Of a stretch of 42,055 bases of DNA, positions 35,281-42,055 are shown piece after piece. The position numbers and the translations under genes were made by a program. Position 1 is the stretch's first letter; every line of letters starts with the position of its first letter. This stretch comes from an uncultured Prevotellaceae bacterium (GTDB lineage: Bacteria > Bacteroidota > Bacteroidia > Bacteroidales > Bacteroidaceae). The stretch spans positions 1 through 42,055 of the forward strand of contig CAMJQA010000027.1 in NCBI GenBank assembly GCA_946407895.1, written 5' to 3'. Below the pieces are notes generated by a model that worked only from the letters and a program-made list of their open reading frames with translations, ran no database searches and had not been told where the DNA came from.

Positions 35281-36632
35281 ACGCTGAGCAACAATACATA
35301 GACCTCTACAGCCAGCAGCGCGAGCTGATAGCCCGCCGCTCGGCACCGATTATGAATGCCTTGCGCGATGAGGCTTTCGAGTGTTTCCGCCAGGCCGGTT
35401 TTCCCAGCCGTAAGGTGGAGCGCTACCGATATACCGATGTGGCTGCAGCCTTTGCGCCAGACTACGGGCTCAACCTCTCGCGCCTGCATATTCCCGTCAA
35501 TCCATACGATGTCTTTCATTGCGACGTGCCCAACCTGAGCACATCGCTCTACTTCGTGGTCAACGACCAGTTCCACGAGCAGGCCCAGCCCAAGGCTTCC
35601 CTGCCCGAGGGTGTGCAGGTCATGTCCCTGCTTCGTGCAGCGCAGGAGTTTCCGGAGCTGGTGGGGAAATACTATGGAACGCAGGCGCGTGCACGCAAGG
35701 ATGCCGTCAATGCGCTGAACACCATGCTGGCCCAGGACGGGCTCTTCGTCTATGTGCCGCGTGGCAGGGCGGTGGAGCGTCCCATCCAGGTGGTCAACAT
35801 CCTGCGGGCCGATGTGGATCTGATGGTCAACCGTCGCCTGCTGGTCATCCTGGAGCAGGGCGCCCAGGCCAAGCTGCTCTTCTGCGACCATGCCATCGAC
35901 GACAGGAAGTTCCTGGCTACCCAGGTTTCCGAGGTCTTCGTGGGTGAGAATGCCCACCTGGAGCTCTACGAACTGGAGGAGACACATGCCCAGACAAGCC
36001 GCTTCAGCAATATGTACGTCAGCCAGCAGGCATACAGCTCGGCGGTCATAGACAGCATAACGCTTCAGAACGGGCTGTCGCGCAACCGCACGGACGTGTC
36101 GCTCTGCGGCGAGTACAGCGAGGTAACCCTCTATGGGGGCGTTATTGCCGATGGGCAGCAGCGTGTGGACAACAATACGCTCATCGACCATCGTGCCGCC
36201 TGCTGCCAGAGCCGCGAGCTCTATAAGTACGTCCTGGATGGCCAGGCCGTGGGAGCCTTTGCCGGCCGGGTGCTCGTCAGGGAGGGCGCACAGAAATCCG
36301 TCTCGCAGGAGACGAATGCCAATCTCTGTGCCAGCCGCCAGGCACGCATGTACAGCCAGCCCATGCTGGAGATCTATGCCGACGATGTAAAGTGCAGCCA
36401 CGGCAGTACGGTGGGGCAGCTCGACGAGGCCGCTCTCTTCTATATGCGTCAGCGCGGCATCCCCGAGGCCGAGGCGCGACTGCTGCTGAAGTTCGCCTTC
36501 ATGGGCCAGGTACTGGACGGCATCCCCATGTCCAGCCTGCGCGACCGTCTGCACTACCTGGTCGAGAAACGTTTCCGGGGCGGCCTGGGAAAGTGTGGCG
36601 GATGCCAGAACGCTTTAAACTGTGAACGATGA
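35277..36632 (+). CDS. sufD: Fe-S cluster assembly protein SufD
   Basis: 451 residues. The GTG start at 35277 overlaps the sufC stop (GTGA). It resembles SufB in its beta-helix core, with FVYVPRGRAVERPIQVVNI and NTLIDHRAACCQSRELYKYV, and ends with the SufD-typical KCSHGSTVGQLDEAALFYMR and then ARLLLKFAFMGQVLDGI. It lacks the catalytic Cys arrangement of SufB, as expected. A short Cys-containing end ([12 protein letters not shown]) is a local extra and could bind metal. The stop overlaps the sufS start. Confidence 0.95.
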   Translation: MNAEQQYIDLYSQQRELIARRSAPIMNALRDEAFECFRQAGFPSRKVERYRYTDVAAAFAPDYGLNLSRLHIPVNPYDVFHCDVPNLSTSLYFVVNDQFHEQAQPKASLPEGVQVMSLLRAAQEFPELVGKYYGTQARARKDAVNALNTMLAQDGLFVYVPRGRAVERPIQVVNILRADVDLMVNRRLLVILEQGAQAKLLFCDHAIDDRKFLATQVSEVFVGENAHLELYELEETHAQTSRFSNMYVSQQAYSSAVIDSITLQNGLSRNRTDVSLCGEYSEVTLYGGVIADGQQRVDNNTLIDHRAACCQSRELYKYVLDGQAVGAFAGRVLVREGAQKSVSQETNANLCASRQARMYSQPMLEIYADDVKCSHGSTVGQLDEAALFYMRQRGIPEAEARLLLKFAFMGQVLDGIPMSSLRDRLHYLVEKRFRGGLGKCGGCQNALNCER

Positions 36633-37840
36633 ACGAACAAGTAAGAGAAGATTTCCCCATACTGGCCCGTCGGATATACGACAAATACCCCCTCGTCTAT
36701 CTGGACAATGCGGCCACCACGCAGAAACCGCGCCAGGTCGTAGAGGCCATGACGCAGGAATACTACAATGCAAATGCCAATGTGCACCGCGGCGTACACT
36801 TCCTGAGCCAGCAGGCCACCGAGCTCCACGAGGAGAGCCGCGATGTGGTGCGCCGTTTCCTGAATGCACGTTCCACCAGCGAGATTGTCTTCACCCGCGG
36901 AACTACCGAGAGCATCAACCTGGTGGCCAGCTGTTACGGTCAGGCCTTCATGAAGCCGGGCGACGAGGTCATACTTAGTGAGATGGAGCATCACTCGAAT
37001 ATTGTCTCCTGGCAGCTCCTGCAGGCCAGGCAGGACATACGGCTGCGTGTGATACCCATTGATGACCAGGGCCGGCTCCGCATGGATGAGTATGAGCGAC
37101 TCTTCAACGAACGTACGCGAATTGTATCGGTGACGCACGTCAGCAACGTGCTGGGCACCGTGAATCCCGTTGCGGAGATCGTGCGCATTGCCCATCAGCA
37201 TGGTGTGCCCGTACTGATTGACGGGGCGCAGAGTACGCCACACTTCACCGTGGATGTGCAGGCCATGGACTGCGACTTCTTCGCCTTCAGCGGTCACAAG
37301 GTATATGGCCCCACAGGCATAGGCGTGCTCTATGGCAAGGAACAGTGGCTCGACCGCATACCTCCCTACATGGGCGGCGGCGAGATGATAAAGAACGTGT
37401 CGTTCGAGCGCACGACGTTCAACGACCTTCCCTATAAGTTCGAGGCCGGCACGCCCGACTATGTGGCCTCCACCGGTCTGGCCCGGGCGCTCGACTACGT
37501 GTCGGCTATCGGTATGTCGCGCATAGAGGCTCATGAGCGCGACCTGACGGCCTATGCCTTGCAGCAACTGGGCAACATGCCCGGTGTGCATGTCTTCGGC
37601 CATCAGCCCCAGGGCGATGCAGTCATCAGCTTCCGCGTGGGCAATATCCATCATCTTGACCTGGGCACATTGCTCGACCGCCTGGGCATTGCCGTACGCA
37701 CGGGCCATCATTGTGCCGAACCCCTGATGCGCCGCCTGGGCGTGGAGGGCACGGTGCGTGCCTCATTCGCCCTGTACAATACGCGTGCCGAGGTAGATGC
37801 CTTGGTGGCTGGGATAGAACGGGTAAGGAAAATGTTCTGA
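36629..37840 (+). CDS. sufS: Cysteine desulfurase SufS
   Basis: 403 residues, PLP-dependent, cytoplasmic; it takes sulfur from cysteine for SufBCD. The N-terminal [18 protein letters not shown] is typical. The PLP lysine is K224 in [13 protein letters not shown], and the persulfide Cys is C362 in [15 protein letters not shown]. The His in [11 protein letters not shown] and the NAATT motif match group II enzymes. No SufE or SufU gene is beside it in the window. The stop overlaps the rnhB start (TGATG). Confidence 0.97.
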   Translation: MNEQVREDFPILARRIYDKYPLVYLDNAATTQKPRQVVEAMTQEYYNANANVHRGVHFLSQQATELHEESRDVVRRFLNARSTSEIVFTRGTTESINLVASCYGQAFMKPGDEVILSEMEHHSNIVSWQLLQARQDIRLRVIPIDDQGRLRMDEYERLFNERTRIVSVTHVSNVLGTVNPVAEIVRIAHQHGVPVLIDGAQSTPHFTVDVQAMDCDFFAFSGHKVYGPTGIGVLYGKEQWLDRIPPYMGGGEMIKNVSFERTTFNDLPYKFEAGTPDYVASTGLARALDYVSAIGMSRIEAHERDLTAYALQQLGNMPGVHVFGHQPQGDAVISFRVGNIHHLDLGTLLDRLGIAVRTGHHCAEPLMRRLGVEGTVRASFALYNTRAEVDALVAGIERVRKMF

Positions 37841-38445
37841 TGCTGCTCCCTTTTTACCATAAGGATGTTATCGAAGCCGGATGCGACGAAGCCGGACGCG
37901 GCTGCCTGGCCGGGCCTGTCTATGCGGCGGCGGTCATACTGCCCCCTGATTATAGGAACGATATGCTGAACGACTCGAAGCAGCTGAGCGAGAAGCGGCG
38001 CTACCAGCTGCGCGAGGTGATTGAACGCGATGCGCTGGCTTGGGCTGTTGGGGTTGTGGATAATCAGGAGATTGACCGAATCAACATTCTTCGCTCCAGT
38101 ATCCTGGCGATGCACAGGGCGCTGGATGCGCTTAGCCTAAGGCCACAGGCCGTCATCGTGGACGGCAATCGCTTCAGCCCCTATCGCGACCTGCCCTATA
38201 CAACCATCGTGAAGGGTGACGGCAAGTATCTGAGCATCGCTGCCGCCAGCATACTGGCCAAGACCTATCGCGACGACTGCATGAAAGCCCTTCACCAGGA
38301 ATATCCATGCTATAGGTGGGACTGCAACAAGGGCTATCCTGCTCCGGCCCATCGGCAGGCTATCAGGGAACATGGCCCTTCTCCCTATCACCGCATGACT
38401 TTCAACCTGCTGGGCGATGACGCTCAACTGCAATTCGATTTCTGA
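37840..38445 (+). CDS. rnhB: Ribonuclease HII
   Basis: 201 residues from ATG 37840, which overlaps the sufS stop; longer in-frame versions would run into sufS and are rejected. The family motif [20 protein letters not shown] provides the catalytic DE pair. Further conserved parts are [38 protein letters not shown] and [18 protein letters not shown]. It removes RNA from RNA-DNA hybrids, including Okazaki primers and misinserted ribonucleotides. Placement after suf genes is a transcription convenience rather than a functional link. Confidence 0.95.
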   Translation: MLLPFYHKDVIEAGCDEAGRGCLAGPVYAAAVILPPDYRNDMLNDSKQLSEKRRYQLREVIERDALAWAVGVVDNQEIDRINILRSSILAMHRALDALSLRPQAVIVDGNRFSPYRDLPYTTIVKGDGKYLSIAAASILAKTYRDDCMKALHQEYPCYRWDCNKGYPAPAHRQAIREHGPSPYHRMTFNLLGDDAQLQFDF

Positions 38446-38473
38446 TCTCCCCCCTCAGCTCTTTAACTATGAA

Positions 38474-38501
38474 CCTTTAACCTTTGACCTTTAACCTTTG
38501 A
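38474..38501 (+). repeat. Four-copy 7-bp tandem repeat before the B3/B4 gene
   Basis: CCTTTAA, CCTTTGA, CCTTTAA, CCTTTGA at 38474, 38481, 38488 and 38495, just before ATG 38507. The unit could gain or lose copies and so change the spacing upstream of the start codon. Confidence 0.85.
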
Positions 38502-38506
38502 CCTCG

Positions 38507-39175
38507 ATGGACTATAAACTTATTGTAAGCGAAGAAATACGTCTGGCCTGCCCCCAGTTTGTGGGAGCGGCTGTTTCCGTCACGTTCCAGAATAGTGAAT
38601 ACTCTGCTCCCCTTTGGCAGGAGATAGGGCGCTTCCTGGCCGATTACCGTAGCCGATATACTGTGGACAGCATCAAGGAAATGCCTGCTATTGAGGCCAC
38701 GCGCCAGGCCTACAAGCGCTGCGGAAAGGATCCCAGCCGCTATCGTCCCAGCGGTGAGGCACTGGTGCGCCGTACTCTGCAGGGAAAGGAACTCTATCGC
38801 GTCAGTACCGCTGTTGATCTCATCAACCTGGCCAGCATCGCCTACGGATATAGCATAGGCGGCTTCGATGCCGACAAGATTCAGGGTAAGACCTTGACTC
38901 TGGGCATCGGGCGCGAGGGGGAACCCTACGAGGGCATCGGGCGCGGGCCGCTTAATATTGCAGGCCTGCCCGTCTGGCGCGATGAACTGGGCGGTATCGG
39001 CACGCCTACCAGCGACAATGAGCGCACGAAGATGAGCCTCTCCACCGCCTGCCTCCTGGCTATCGTTAACGGATACGACGGCAACAGCGGGCAGGTGGAG
39101 GCCTGTGCGCGCTATATCCTTCAGCTTACCCGGCGCTTTGCCAGCGGCGATGAGGGGGAGATTCTGCTCTTCTGA
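38507..39175 (+). CDS. B3/B4 domain protein (phenylalanyl-tRNA synthetase beta-like editing domain)
   Basis: 222 residues, cytoplasmic, from ATG 38507. The sequence follows the stand-alone B3/4 domain pattern: ELYRVSTAVDLINLASIAYGYSIGGFDADKI, and the editing-site-like NIAGLPVWRDELGGIGTPTSDNERTKM. In PheT this domain hydrolyses mischarged Tyr-tRNA-Phe; stand-alone versions are common and may have other roles. It follows rnhB by 61 bases, including a CCTTTRA repeat, and ends at a strong terminator shared with gyrB. Confidence 0.8.
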   Translation: MDYKLIVSEEIRLACPQFVGAAVSVTFQNSEYSAPLWQEIGRFLADYRSRYTVDSIKEMPAIEATRQAYKRCGKDPSRYRPSGEALVRRTLQGKELYRVSTAVDLINLASIAYGYSIGGFDADKIQGKTLTLGIGREGEPYEGIGRGPLNIAGLPVWRDELGGIGTPTSDNERTKMSLSTACLLAIVNGYDGNSGQVEACARYILQLTRRFASGDEGEILLF

Positions 39176-39193
39176 GCCTTCTGCATAAAAGTG

Positions 39194-39230
39194 GAACGGG
39201 GGATGAGCCGTCTGGCTTCATCCCCCGTTC
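39194..39230. terminator. Bidirectional terminator between the B3/B4 gene and gyrB
   Basis: A 13-bp perfect stem, GAACGGGGGATGA (39194-39206) with TCATCCCCCGTTC (39218-39230), extended by inner GCC/GGC pairs. It follows the plus-strand stop by 18 bases and can also serve the convergent gyrB. Confidence 0.85.
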
Positions 39231-39238
39231 TTCAATTG

Positions 39239-41369
<2,131 letters not shown>

Positions 41370-41498
41370 GAAATCCGGGCAAAAAAATGGGCAACTTTCG
41401 CCTGTCCGCGCAAAAAGAGGAATGATGTTGCGAAATGGGGCTGGGGCAGGCAAATAACCCCTCTTCCCGGAAGGCTCCGAAGGCTGTTAAATGATTTG

Positions 41499-41584
41499 CA
41501 AAACCCGGGCGCAGATTTTGTAAAACCCGGGTGTAGATTTTGCAAAACCCGGGTGTAGATTTTGCGGAACCCGGGTGTAAGTGT
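41499..41584. repeat. 22-bp tandem array between gyrB and rpsT
   Basis: Units of the type TTGCAAAACCCGGGTGTAGA are repeated with CCCGGG centred at 41504, 41526, 41548 and 41570, exactly 22 bp apart. The sequence differs from the array on the other side of gyrB but the period is identical. Apart from the gyrB promoter, this array and the rpsT terminator, I see no gene in 41311-41707. Confidence 0.9.
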
Positions 41585-41635
41585 TTCTGCAGCCTGTGTC
41601 CGCCACTTGATCTCCGCCTGTTTCCGGATACAAAA

Positions 41636-41668
41636 AGGCAGCACTCCCCGGGTGGGGGAGTGCTGCCT
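41636..41668 (-). terminator. rpsT: Terminator of rpsT
   Basis: A 14-bp stem, AGGCAGCACTCCCC (41636-41649) with GGGGAGTGCTGCCT (41655-41668), loop of 5, followed on the minus strand by five T. It lies 40 bases after the rpsT stop. Confidence 0.85.
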
Positions 41669-41707
41669 GTCTTTTCTTGTTCGTTCAGCCTTTCTGAAGG
41701 CGGATGC

Positions 41708-41962
41708 TTATCCCAGCTTCTTGATGTAGAGAGCCAACTTCGACTTCAGGTTAGAAGCCTTATTCTTGTGAATGATGTTGGTCTTGGCCAGCTTGTCCAG
41801 GATCTTCTGAACGCTGGGATACATCTCCTCGGCAGCTGCCTTGTCTGTGGTGGCACGCAGCTTACGAACAGCATTACGCATCGTCTTGGCATAATATCTG
41901 TTGTGGAGCCTTCTCTTCTCCGACTGGCGGATTCTCTTTAATGCAGATTTGTGATTAGCCAT
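41708..41962 (-). CDS. rpsT: 30S ribosomal protein S20
   Basis: 84 residues, basic and helical. The start [18 protein letters not shown] and the internal [16 protein letters not shown] and [17 protein letters not shown] are typical of S20, which binds 16S rRNA early in small-subunit assembly. A tRNA-Glu lies just upstream on the same strand, an arrangement common in Bacteroidales, so the two are probably on one transcript. Confidence 0.97.
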   Translation of the reverse strand: MANHKSALKRIRQSEKRRLHNRYYAKTMRNAVRKLRATTDKAAAEEMYPSVQKILDKLAKTNIIHKNKASNLKSKLALYIKKLG

Positions 41963-42005
41963 CTCTTGTATTACCTATTTTACAGTTATTTTATCTTTTT
42001 TATTG

Positions 42006-42055
42006 TAGTCCCTAGGAGAGTCGAACTCCTCTTTAGAGAATGAAAATCTCTCGTC
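42006..42055 (-). tRNA. tRNA-Glu (TTC), 3' part, cut by the window end
   Basis: On the minus strand the visible 50 bases contain the anticodon arm AGAGA/TCTCT around TTTTCAT (anticodon TTC), the T arm AGGAG-TTCGACT-CTCCT, the 3' acceptor strand AGGGACT and discriminator A. CCA is not encoded. The 5' acceptor strand and D arm lie outside the window. Confidence 0.9.

Noticed and set aside
41515..41575. TAGATTTTG within the 22-bp repeats as promoter -7 elements
   Set aside because: There is one T too many for TAnnTTTG, and the distance to the preceding TTTG is about 13 bp instead of about 20.

Overview
The window reads as chromosomal DNA of a Bacteroidales bacterium, most likely a Prevotellaceae-type anaerobe. 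Three things point there. Promoters have the Bacteroidetes form, TTG or TTTG about 20 bp before TAnnTTTG. Secreted proteins carry type IX secretion (T9SS) C-terminal tails, which common gut Bacteroides lack. The core genes (rimP-nusA-infB, sufBCDS, gyrB, rpsT beside tRNA-Glu, fused FeoA-FeoB, fused ResB-CcsA) are arranged as in that order. The assignment is inferred from motifs, not from a database search.

Layout. 1-4410: an AT-richer block of secreted proteins: a cut-off C-terminus, a frameshifted S74-like protein with a T9SS tail, a gingipain-like (C25) protein without an obvious catalytic Cys, a small T9SS-tailed protein, then a terminator. 4467-7505 (minus): a large secreted DUF4450-type putative glycosidase. 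7506-8017: a divergent promoter region holding a phased 11-bp repeat array. 8018-14274: a five-gene envelope operon: outer-membrane barrel, imelysin lipoprotein, di-heme oxidoreductase lipoprotein, phosphate-selective-type porin and a mono-heme cytochrome lipoprotein. 14360-20005: a Rid-family protein, a fused cytochrome c maturation protein, FeoAB and a Cys-rich mini-protein. 20059-20264: a 41-bp repeat array with palindromes. 20457-24218: a GC-rich fusion of glycosyltransferase, GalT/HIT-like DUF4922 and SpoIID domains. 24396-24690: a sigma-factor remnant, a terminator and tRNA-Asn. 24791-33065: an adenosine-kinase-like PfkB kinase, S41 protease, membrane mini-protein, rimP, nusA, infB, cvpA. 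33062-38445: sufBCDS and rnhB in a chain of start/stop overlaps. 38507-39175: a B3/B4-domain protein. 39346-41310 (minus): gyrB, with 22-bp repeat arrays on both sides. 41708-42055 (minus): rpsT and a partial tRNA-Glu.

How the genes may work together. The 8-20 kb stretch holds most parts expected of a reductive iron-uptake route: two outer-membrane pores, an imelysin (a family tied to iron), two c-type heme lipoproteins, the machinery that attaches heme to apocytochromes, and the ferrous iron transporter FeoAB. My best candidate for an under-described system is that these act as one pathway: heme-lipoprotein-linked redox at the envelope followed by Fe(II) import. This is inference from gene content and order. 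The second candidate is the three-domain fusion at 20457-24218. The repeat arrays with 11, 22 and 41 bp periods, all outside genes, are the clearest structures that ordinary annotation does not explain.
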